Source: Prevotellaceae bacterium
GTDB lineage: Bacteria > Bacteroidota > Bacteroidia > Bacteroidales > UBA932
Direction: 5' to 3'
NCBI GenBank assembly: GCA_031288885.1
Contig: JAITQP010000094.1
Coordinates: 1-5,181, forward strand
DNA: 5,181 nucleotides
The notes under the pieces were generated by a model. The model had not been told where the DNA came from, made no database searches, and saw only the letters and a list, made by a program, of their open reading frames with translations. Of this stretch, positions 1 to 5,181 are shown piece by piece; the stretch's first letter is position 1; each line of letters starts with the position of its first letter. A program made the position numbers and the translations under genes.

Positions 1-1019
1 ATCAGGAGTGGTGCTTGGAGTGCTACCTGCGCAAGCTGTATCCGCTGTTTAACATTGAATTTATTTCGCTGCAAGCGGAGGACATGGCGGCGGGCATTCG
101 CGTAAACGACCCCAACAACTCCGGACGAACGTACCTGAGCGGAAAAGGCCTGACGTACCCCGCAGACTTCCCCAACCCCATTGCGGACGAGCTGGCCGCG
201 GTGCGCGAGGAGGCCAACGCCCACGTGGAGCAAATGTGCCGCAAGCTAAACGAGCTGCTGGCAAGCGCCGGCGCGGGTTTCCTGCTCGACTTTGCCGCCA
301 TCAAGCGGGAGCTGACCAAGGGAAGCATCCGCGAGCGGCATCTGGCAAAAGCCCTGCGGCTGGAGGCGTACAAGCGCTACAGGGGCAAGGAGGAGCTTGC
401 CGGCTTCTTTGAGCGCCTGTTTGGCGGGAAAAAGCCGCAAGCCGACGTGGACAACCACGCGGCGGTAGAAAACGAGGTGCGCGGCAACCTGCTGAAGTCG
501 GGCGGCGCAGCCTTTGTGCCGGAAAACCAAAAAGCCTTTCTGCCGTTAGACAGCGTCCGCAAAATCATCCTGACGGCGGGCGGCATCCCCACCTACCCCT
601 TCCTTGCGGACGACGCCAAGGGCAGCTTCACCGACTTTGAGCAGGACGTGGTAAAAGCCGCCGAGGTGTTGAGGCAGCGCGGCATCTACTCGGTGGAGTT
701 CATCACCACGCGCAACTCCATGGAGACGCTGGAGCAGTACGCCACCTACCTGCACGAGCAGGGCTTTGTGGTAACGTTTGGCAGCGAGCACAACACGCCC
801 GCCATGGAGCCCGTAAAGCTGACGGCGCGCGGCGGAAAACCGCTTTCGCAAGCGCTGGTGGAGATAAGCTACGCAGGCGCCTGCGTGGTGGCGGCGCACC
901 AGCAAGCCGTGCTCAACAACAAGCAAGGCTACCTCGATGCCAGCGGCAACGCCGACGTTGCCCACCGCGACGAGTATATTAAAGAGGGAAACAGCATTAT
1001 CAAATCCTCAGTAGAATAA
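1..1019 (+). CDS. PHP-domain metal-dependent phosphoesterase, 3' part (5' end outside window)
   Basis: The reading frame is open to the left edge (four more codons, Gln-Glu-Trp-Cys, precede the TTG at 15), so the true start is outside the window and about 338 C-terminal residues are visible. Numbering residues from the codon at 15, a helical insert carries GSIRERHLAKAL (about 103-114), the G-x-I-x-R-x-H pattern of PHP phosphoesterases. AFVP (166-169) and AGGIPTYPF (188-196) resemble the PHP 'ayvp...aGGvpvlaHP' strand. GIYSVEFI (223-230) and FGSEHNTP (255-262) resemble the last barrel strands, where PHP enzymes usually have GSDxH. PHP enzymes bind two or three metal ions and usually hydrolyse phosphoesters; the substrate here is unknown. 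The N-terminal HxH metal motif is not visible. The usual His of 'AHP' is Tyr/Pro and the Asp of GSDxH is Glu. The gene is GC-rich and lies 15 nt before the HD gene, probably in one operon. It may serve the same sugar pathway as the aldolase-SDR gene downstream, which is an inference. Confidence 0.75.
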   Translation, partial: QEWCLECYLRKLYPLFNIEFISLQAEDMAAGIRVNDPNNSGRTYLSGKGLTYPADFPNPIADELAAVREEANAHVEQMCRKLNELLASAGAGFLLDFAAIKRELTKGSIRERHLAKALRLEAYKRYRGKEELAGFFERLFGGKKPQADVDNHAAVENEVRGNLLKSGGAAFVPENQKAFLPLDSVRKIILTAGGIPTYPFLADDAKGSFTDFEQDVVKAAEVLRQRGIYSVEFITTRNSMETLEQYATYLHEQGFVVTFGSEHNTPAMEPVKLTARGGKPLSQALVEISYAGACVVAAHQQAVLNNKQGYLDASGNADVAHRDEYIKEGNSIIKSSVE

Positions 1020-1034
1020 GAGGCTGTAGAGCAG

Positions 1035-1580
1035 ATGACCGACAGTATTCACACCCTATATCAGCGCGCCATCAGCTTTGCAGCCGAGCGGCACGGCGAG
1101 CAAAAAATTCCCGATAGCGCAATACCTTACGTCGTACACTTGAGTAACGTTTGCATGGAGATACTGTTTGCCGCGCAGGCGACGGACAGCTTCGATTTAC
1201 CGCTGGCAGTACAGGTCGCCCTGCTGCACGATGTGCTGGAGGACACGCAAACGCAGGAAGACGAGCTGACAGAACGTTTTGGACGGCAAGTCGCATCCGG
1301 CGTAAAAGCGTTGACCAAGAACGACGCCTTGCCAAAGGAAGAGCGCATGTCCGATTCGCTACGCCGGATAAAGCAAACGCCCAAAGAAGTATGGGCGGTA
1401 AAGCTGGCAGACCGCATCACCAACCTGCAACCGCCTCCCGCCCGCTGGACGCAGGCAAAAATCGCTCAATATCGTGCCGAAGCGCAAATTATCTACAACG
1501 AGCTCAAAGACGGCAACGCATATCTGGCGGAGAGGCTGAAATCGAAAATAAAGAAATATGCCATAAACGATGCGCAGTGA
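1035..1580 (+). CDS. HD-domain hydrolase, MESH1 / small alarmone hydrolase-like
   Basis: This complete 181-residue protein is close in length to human MESH1 (about 179 residues) and consists of one HD domain. Visible motifs are His35 in PYVVHLSNV, His65-Asp66 with Glu69-Asp70 in ALLHDVLEDT, the LPKEER segment at 99-104, and Asp126 with Asn130 in KLADRITNLQ. In MESH1 and the SpoT hydrolase domain the equivalent His, HD and Asp bind Mn2+, and the ED pair is catalytic. The family removes the 3'-pyrophosphate of (p)ppGpp, and some members act on NADPH, so a soluble cytoplasmic nucleotide hydrolase is likely. No synthetase, TGS or ACT domain is present. The ATG at 1035 is the first start after the preceding stop, and GAGG at 1020-1023 may be a weak, distant ribosome binding site. 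The gene is in the same frame as the PHP gene, separated by one TAA and five codons. GC content drops from about 63% (1201-1260) to about 43% (1501-1560). Substrate identity is uncertain, as related HD proteins act on other nucleotides. Confidence 0.75.
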   Translation: MTDSIHTLYQRAISFAAERHGEQKIPDSAIPYVVHLSNVCMEILFAAQATDSFDLPLAVQVALLHDVLEDTQTQEDELTERFGRQVASGVKALTKNDALPKEERMSDSLRRIKQTPKEVWAVKLADRITNLQPPPARWTQAKIAQYRAEAQIIYNELKDGNAYLAERLKSKIKKYAINDAQ

Positions 1581-1599
1581 AAGCCCGATTATTCATCCT

Positions 1600-1621
1600 A
1601 CTAACAGCCTTAATAGTTAGT
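1600..1621 (+). terminator. Weak stem-loop after the HD gene, possible terminator
   Basis: ACTAAC (1600-1605) can pair with GTTAGT (1616-1621) around a 10-nt loop, 20 bases after the HD stop codon. A T-rich but interrupted stretch follows (1622-1632). The stem is only six pairs and mostly A-T, so it may end transcription poorly or have no function. Its position between the upstream operon and the abiE promoter is the main support. Confidence 0.25.
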
Positions 1622-1687
1622 TGAATTATTTTGTCCGCGAAATTTCTCATCTCTATGCGGTGTTATTAAAACAATGTATGCATAAAA

Positions 1688-1728
1688 CGTTTGCGAAAGT
1701 CCCAATAAAAATAGTACTTTTGCAAACA
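1688..1728. promoter_or_regulatory. Inverted repeat over the abiE promoter, candidate AbiEi operator
   Basis: The reverse complement of 1688-1700 is ACTTTCGCAAACG, and 1716-1728 reads ACTTTTGCAAACA: 11 of 13 positions agree, with a 15-bp spacer. Each arm is itself nearly palindromic around TTTGC(G)AAA. The left arm covers the -33 element and the right arm covers most of the -7 element, so a protein bound to both would block RNA polymerase. AbiEi of Streptococcus agalactiae is known to repress its own operon by binding inverted repeats in the promoter. The same role here is an inference from position and symmetry. Confidence 0.6.
1690..1722 (+). promoter_or_regulatory. Bacteroidota-type promoter of the abiE operon
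   Basis: TTTG at 1690-1693 and TACTTTTG at 1715-1722 match the -33 (TTTG) and -7 (TAnnTTTG) elements used by the primary sigma factor of Bacteroidota, with a 21-bp spacer inside the known 19-21 range. Transcription would begin around 1726-1731, giving a leader of about 11-16 nt before the ATG at 1742. No Shine-Dalgarno sequence lies in this leader, which is normal for the phylum. This is the only convincing promoter I found in the window. Confidence 0.75.
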
Positions 1729-1741
1729 AAATATTTCAACG

Positions 1742-2566
1742 ATGAAAGAAAACGAGGTGCGTAAAATTAAAGATTGGATTGATTATGGTTTACAGCGCGG
1801 GAAGTCCACTTTTTCTCGACAGGAACTTGTTGCACAGTTTCCTCACATATCAGAGAAAACGGTAAAGAACAACTTGACATTGCTGGTAAAAAAAGGTGAG
1901 ATTTTTTCTGTTTTTAAGGGTTTTTACTCAGCCATTCCAGTTGGTTATGCATTGATTGGTATTGTGCCTCCCGAATTTTATATTGATGACTTAATGAAAT
2001 ATCTTGCTCGCCCATATTATGTCAGCTTACTTAATGCGGCATCGTTTTATGGAGCGGCACACCAGAAGCCGCAAGTATTTTCCGTAGTTACCTCGCTGCC
2101 TGCTTTGCGGGATACGACAAAGAGAAACATTCGTATAATTTTTATTTCTACGCGCAGAACAATTCCTCAACAATGGTTAAAATCGTTCAGGGGTGAAAAT
2201 GGCGATATTCAGGTTTCGTCGCCCGAGCTTACTGCCGCCGATTTAATCACTTTTCAAAAAGAAATCGGAGGTTTAAATCGTGCTTGTACTGTCTTATACG
2301 AGTTAATGGAAGTTGTAAAATTCGGCAAATTGGATAAAACATTTTTTGACTATGTTCCGACTTCTACCATTCAACGTTTGGGTTACTTGCTCGAAAATGA
2401 CTTGGAGCAACCAAAACAGGCTGATATTTTGCATTCAAAAGCCGAGACTCATGGCCGTAAATTTCAGAAAATTCCCCTAAAATATAGTAAATCAACGGAA
2501 AATTGCGAAGTGAACGCAAAGTGGAAAATAATTGTTAATGAAACAATAGAGGTCGATGAATTATAG
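1742..2566 (+). CDS. abiEi: AbiEi family antitoxin / transcriptional repressor (type IV toxin-antitoxin)
   Basis: This complete 274-residue protein has the AbiEi layout. An N-terminal winged-helix domain (about 3-66) includes a likely recognition helix around ISEKTVKNNLTLLVKKG (36-52) and a wing at EIFSVFKGFYS. The family core follows with YYVSLLNAASFYGAAHQKPQ (92-111) and QVFSVVT (111-117). A basic strand, RNIRIIFIS (128-136), comes next. SSPELTAADLITF (159-171) and GGLNRACTVLYEL (176-188) are typical of the C-terminal half. In characterised AbiE systems AbiEi represses the operon and neutralises the AbiEii nucleotidyltransferase without a stable toxin-antitoxin complex, which defines type IV. 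The ATG at 1742 fits the promoter and gives the expected N-terminus. The toxin gene begins 22 bp downstream. The gene is AT-rich (a sampled line at 1981-2040 is 37% GC) compared with the 63-70% of the metabolic genes, which suggests recent acquisition. Confidence 0.92.
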   Translation: MKENEVRKIKDWIDYGLQRGKSTFSRQELVAQFPHISEKTVKNNLTLLVKKGEIFSVFKGFYSAIPVGYALIGIVPPEFYIDDLMKYLARPYYVSLLNAASFYGAAHQKPQVFSVVTSLPALRDTTKRNIRIIFISTRRTIPQQWLKSFRGENGDIQVSSPELTAADLITFQKEIGGLNRACTVLYELMEVVKFGKLDKTFFDYVPTSTIQRLGYLLENDLEQPKQADILHSKAETHGRKFQKIPLKYSKSTENCEVNAKWKIIVNETIEVDEL

Positions 2567-2588
2567 CGATAATTTTTAAAATAAAATT

Positions 2589-3377
2589 ATGATACCGGAA
2601 AGAGCGATAAAAGAATGGTCAGAATTTCTTCCGTGGAAAATAAAAGAGTATATCGAACAGGATTTAATAATTTGTCGCGCTATTGTTGCGCTATATAGTG
2701 ACGAATATCTGGCAAATCATTTGGCGCTTCGAGGCGGTACCACTTTAAACAAATTTTACCTGCATCCGCAACCGCGATATTCCGAAGACATTGACTTGGT
2801 ACAAATCGCATCAGAGCCAATCGCGACGACTATGGATAAAATTCGTAATGCGCTTTCGTTTCTCGGCAAGCCGATAGTGAAACAGAAAATGCATAATAAT
2901 ACGCTTATTTTCAGATTTATGAGTGAAGTACCGCCGGTGATACCCATTCGTTTGAAAGTGGAAATCAACACGCGGGAACATTTCAACGTGCTGGGGTTGA
3001 CGCAACACGAGTTTAACGTGAATAATCAATGGTTTTCGGGCAGCTGTAAAGCCACAACATATCACTTGGAGGAGCTGCTGGGAACAAAACTCCGTGCACT
3101 ATACCAACGCCGCAAAGGTCGCGATTTATACGACCTCTACAAAGCGCTATCAACACAAACCGCCAATACGGAAAACCTGATAAAGTGCTATCGCGAATAC
3201 ACCAGCTTTGTGGTGGACGCTCCTCCTTCGCGAAAGGAGTATCTGCAAAACATGGAGTTAAAATTAACGGATGACGAATTTCTGGGCGATACACAGATGC
3301 TGTTACGCCCCGATGAGATATATGATCCGCAAGAAGCGTGGATATTAGTAAGAAGCCGTCTGATTGAAAAACTCTAA
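2589..3377 (+). CDS. abiEii: AbiEii family nucleotidyltransferase toxin (type IV toxin-antitoxin)
   Basis: This complete 262-residue protein belongs to the DUF1814/AbiEii branch of the DNA polymerase beta-type nucleotidyltransferases. Motif I is intact: RGGTTLNK (48-55) followed by RYSEDIDL (63-70), with Asp67 and Asp69 as expected metal ligands. KVEIN (123-127) supplies the next acidic residue, Glu125. ELLGTKLRALYQR (162-174), with Lys167, and KGRDLYDLY (176-184), with Asp179 and Asp182, are the later family motifs. The C-terminus (LLRPDEIYDPQEAW, 238-251) also fits the family, so the protein looks full length and active. AbiEii toxins transfer nucleotides to cellular RNA (tRNA for the related MenT toxins), halting growth during phage infection. 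The target here is unknown. The gene is co-transcribed with abiEi, with an A-rich 22-bp leader and no Shine-Dalgarno sequence. GC content rises from about 33% (2641-2700) to about 52% (3181-3240) before falling again. Confidence 0.93.
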   Translation: MIPERAIKEWSEFLPWKIKEYIEQDLIICRAIVALYSDEYLANHLALRGGTTLNKFYLHPQPRYSEDIDLVQIASEPIATTMDKIRNALSFLGKPIVKQKMHNNTLIFRFMSEVPPVIPIRLKVEINTREHFNVLGLTQHEFNVNNQWFSGSCKATTYHLEELLGTKLRALYQRRKGRDLYDLYKALSTQTANTENLIKCYREYTSFVVDAPPSRKEYLQNMELKLTDDEFLGDTQMLLRPDEIYDPQEAWILVRSRLIEKL

Positions 3378-3409
3378 GAAATAGTATATAACCTTAATTC
3401 ATAATTATT

Positions 3410-5181
3410 ATGACACCCGAGCTACAAGACCTCGTACAGATTTCCCAATTCTACGGCAAAGACAGCCGTTACGTGATTGCCGGCGGCGGCAACACCTCAT
3501 ACAAAACCGGCGACAAGCTCTGGGTGAAAGCCAGCGGCTACAGCCTTGCCTCCATCACCGACGAGGGCTTTGCCGTGCTCGACCGCGGCAAGCTGAGCGT
3601 GATTTCGGCAAAAGCCTACCCCGCCGACCCCGCCCTGCGCGAGGAGGAGGTGAAAAACGACCTTGCGGCAGCCTGCCTCACCAAAGACCGCCGCCCAAGC
3701 GTGGAAACCTCCCTGCACAACGCCCTGAGCGCACGCTTTGTGGTGCACCTCCACCCCACGCTGGTGAACGCCCTGATGTGCTCGCAAAACGCCGAACAAG
3801 CTACCGCCGAGCTGCTGGGCAACAAGGCGCTCTACATCCCCTACATTGACCCGGGTTACGTACTTTTTAAGGAGGTGGAAACCCGCATCAACGCTTACAG
3901 GGCAAAGCACGGCGCGGAGCCCGAGGCGATTTTGCTGCAAAACCACGGCATTTTTGTGGGCGCAGACGCCACCGAGCGCGTCAAAGCCGTGTACGACGAA
4001 GTATTGGGAAAGATTGAGGCAGCCCTCGTTGCGCCGCTGCCGGAGGAGCAGGGCGACATCGCCAGCCCGACCGGCGTGAGCGTACAGGCGGTACTTCCCG
4101 CCCTGCGCATGATGCTAAGCCGGCAAAGCCAAAAAACGCTGAAGGTGGCCAGCAGCGCCCTCGTAAGCCACTTCAGCAGCTCCGAAGAAAATTTCCAAAA
4201 AATATCCCGCCCCTTTTCGCCGGACATTATTGTGTACTGCAAGTCGCGCTACATTTACGTTGACGGCAGCGGAGAGGAGGCGATATTGCTTGCTGCGGAG
4301 AAAAAAATCGACGCCTACGTCAAGCAGCACGGGTACGCGCCAAAGGTAATGCTCATCAAGGGCGTTGGCTTAGTGGCGGTGGGCGACAACGCCGCCGGAT
4401 GCGACGTTATTCTGGATGTTTTTCAGGATATGATGAAAATCGCTTTCCTTGCGCAGTCCTTTGGCGGGGAGCACCCCATGACGCAGGCGCAGGTGGATTT
4501 TATCGACAATTGGGAGGTGGAGAACTACCGTCGGGAAGTCAGCTCCGGCGCGAGCTCCGGACGCGCGGAAAACAAAATCATTGTCATCACCGGCGCAGCG
4601 CAGGGCTTTGGCGAGGGCATTGCGCGTTGCCTCATCAGGGAGGGCGCAAACATTGTGGTTGCCGACCTCAACGAAGCCGCCGGCGTGCAGGCCGTGCAGC
4701 GGCTCAACGAGCTGGCAAAGGGCAACCGCGCGGTCTTCGCCAAGGCCAACGTAGCCGACGTCAGCAGCGTTGACAGCCTCATGGAGGCCACCGTCCGCAG
4801 CTTTGGCGGCTTGGATGTTTTCATCAGCAACGCCGGCATCCTCCGCGCGGGCGGCTTGGAGGACATGACGCCCGAAAGCTTTGAGCTGGTCACCAAAATC
4901 AACTACAGCGCCTACTTCTACTGCGCGCGGGCGGCCTCGCGCGTGATGAAGCTGCAAAACCGCTACAGCGCAACGAGCTACGGCGATATTATCCAAATCA
5001 ACTCCAAGTCGGGGTTACGCGGCAGCAAGGCCAACTTTGCCTACGCCGGCGGAAAGTTTGGCGGCGTAGGGCTTACGCAGTCGTTTGCGCTGGAGCTCGC
5101 GCCGTTTCGCATCAAGGTCAACGCCATCTGCCCGGGCAACTTCTACGAAGGCCCCCTCTGGAGCGACCCCCAAAACGGGCT
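3410..5181 (+). CDS. Class II aldolase / short-chain dehydrogenase fusion, RhaEW-like (3' end outside window)
   Basis: The frame from the ATG at 3410 stays open for 590 codons to the right edge. Residues 1-220 are a class II aldolase: IAGGGNTSYKTG (23-34) and WVKASG (38-43) form the phosphate/substrate region. Glu99 in VETSLHNAL aligns with the catalytic Glu of fuculose-1-phosphate aldolase. His113, His115 (VVHLHP) and His179 (LQNHGIFVG) are the zinc ligands. Residues about 221-385 form the linker domain of these fusions, ending in FIDNWEVENYRR (364-375). From about 388 an SDR domain begins: TGAAQGFGEG (394-403) for NAD(P), SNAG (473-476), Asn498, Ser532, Tyr545 and Lys549 (YAGGK) as the catalytic set, and NAICPG (571-576). 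Known relatives cleave rhamnulose-1-phosphate to dihydroxyacetone phosphate and lactaldehyde and oxidise the aldehyde. The sugar used here is not proven. The last part of the SDR domain is missing only because the window ends. GC is about 65% at 3661-3720, unlike the abiE genes. Confidence 0.88.
   Translation, partial: MTPELQDLVQISQFYGKDSRYVIAGGGNTSYKTGDKLWVKASGYSLASITDEGFAVLDRGKLSVISAKAYPADPALREEEVKNDLAAACLTKDRRPSVETSLHNALSARFVVHLHPTLVNALMCSQNAEQATAELLGNKALYIPYIDPGYVLFKEVETRINAYRAKHGAEPEAILLQNHGIFVGADATERVKAVYDEVLGKIEAALVAPLPEEQGDIASPTGVSVQAVLPALRMMLSRQSQKTLKVASSALVSHFSSSEENFQKISRPFSPDIIVYCKSRYIYVDGSGEEAILLAAEKKIDAYVKQHGYAPKVMLIKGVGLVAVGDNAAGCDVILDVFQDMMKIAFLAQSFGGEHPMTQAQVDFIDNWEVENYRREVSSGASSGRAENKIIVITGAAQGFGEGIARCLIREGANIVVADLNEAAGVQAVQRLNELAKGNRAVFAKANVADVSSVDSLMEATVRSFGGLDVFISNAGILRAGGLEDMTPESFELVTKINYSAYFYCARAASRVMKLQNRYSATSYGDIIQINSKSGLRGSKANFAYAGGKFGGVGLTQSFALELAPFRIKVNAICPGNFYEGPLWSDPQNG

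Noticed and set aside
15..17. TTG as the start of the PHP gene
   Set aside because: The frame continues upstream to the window edge without a stop, and the visible part lacks the N-terminal PHP metal motif, so the real start must be outside.
1035..1580. HD protein as the antitoxin of an alarmone-synthetase toxin pair (toxSAS type)
   Set aside because: No small synthetase-domain protein is encoded next to it; its neighbours are a PHP enzyme and abiEi.
1151..1624. Plus-strand frame of 157 codons overlapping the HD gene
   Set aside because: It is the +2 shadow of the HD gene, is rich in Arg/Gly/Ala with no motif, and the HD frame carries all the conserved residues.
1635..1660. CCGC / GCGG pairing as a hairpin between the HD gene and the abiE promoter
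   Set aside because: Only four base pairs around an 18-nt loop, too weak to count as a structure.
1608..3398. Direct repeat CCTTAAT at 1608-1614 and 3392-3398 flanking the abiE cassette as a possible target-site duplication
   Set aside because: Seven AT-rich bases can recur by chance in these spacers, and there is no transposase or terminal inverted repeat to support an insertion event.
4370..4996. Long minus-strand reading frame (208 codons) opposite the aldolase-SDR gene
   Set aside because: It lies entirely antisense to a gene with intact catalytic motifs, resembles no family I know, and is expected from the high third-position GC of the real gene. The minus-strand frames at 546-965 and 3497-3946 are dismissed for the same reason.
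1..5181. CRISPR array, tRNA, rRNA, riboswitch, insertion sequence
   Set aside because: No regularly spaced repeats, cloverleaf, rRNA-like sequence, long structured leader or transposase reading frame was seen on either strand.

Overview
The window looks like a chromosomal segment from a GC-rich member of the Bacteroidota, probably an anaerobic Bacteroidales-type organism. The main evidence is the promoter at 1690-1722. It fits the Bacteroidota pattern TTTG-N19-21-TAnnTTTG, with a 21-bp spacer, and leads into a gene without a Shine-Dalgarno sequence. Leaders before genes are short and A/T-rich. The protein families present also fit this phylum. The assignment is an inference; no rRNA or tRNA is present to confirm it.

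All five genes read on the + strand. Positions 1-1019 hold the 3' part of a PHP-family metal-dependent phosphoesterase gene. After 15 nt comes a complete gene (1035-1580) for a small HD hydrolase that resembles MESH1 / small alarmone hydrolases. A 161-bp AT-rich gap (1581-1741) follows, with a weak stem-loop, a Bacteroidota promoter, and an inverted repeat lying across both promoter elements. That promoter drives a complete type IV AbiE toxin-antitoxin / abortive-infection pair: abiEi (1742-2566, winged-helix antitoxin and repressor) and abiEii (2589-3377, nucleotidyltransferase toxin). From 3410 to beyond the right edge runs a large fusion gene: a class II (zinc) aldolase half, a linker domain, and a short-chain dehydrogenase/reductase (SDR) half. 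This is the architecture of rhamnulose-1-phosphate aldolase / lactaldehyde dehydrogenase fusions (RhaEW type).

Base composition divides the window. Sampled 60-base lines are about 63-70% GC in the PHP gene, the first half of the HD gene and the aldolase gene, but about 33-42% in abiEi and the first part of abiEii. The abiE pair therefore looks like a recently acquired defence cassette between metabolic genes. The flanking PHP and aldolase-SDR genes probably belong to one sugar or sugar-phosphate catabolic locus. No recognisable promoter lies in the 32 bp between abiEii and the aldolase gene, so the aldolase gene may be transcribed partly from the AbiEi-controlled promoter.

The most notable observations are the 13-nt inverted repeat (11 of 13 matches) covering the abiE promoter, the placement of the cassette inside a catabolic locus, the MESH1-like hydrolase beside it, and atypical metal-site motifs in the PHP protein. 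No clearly new system is visible. The novelty, if any, lies in how these known parts are linked.
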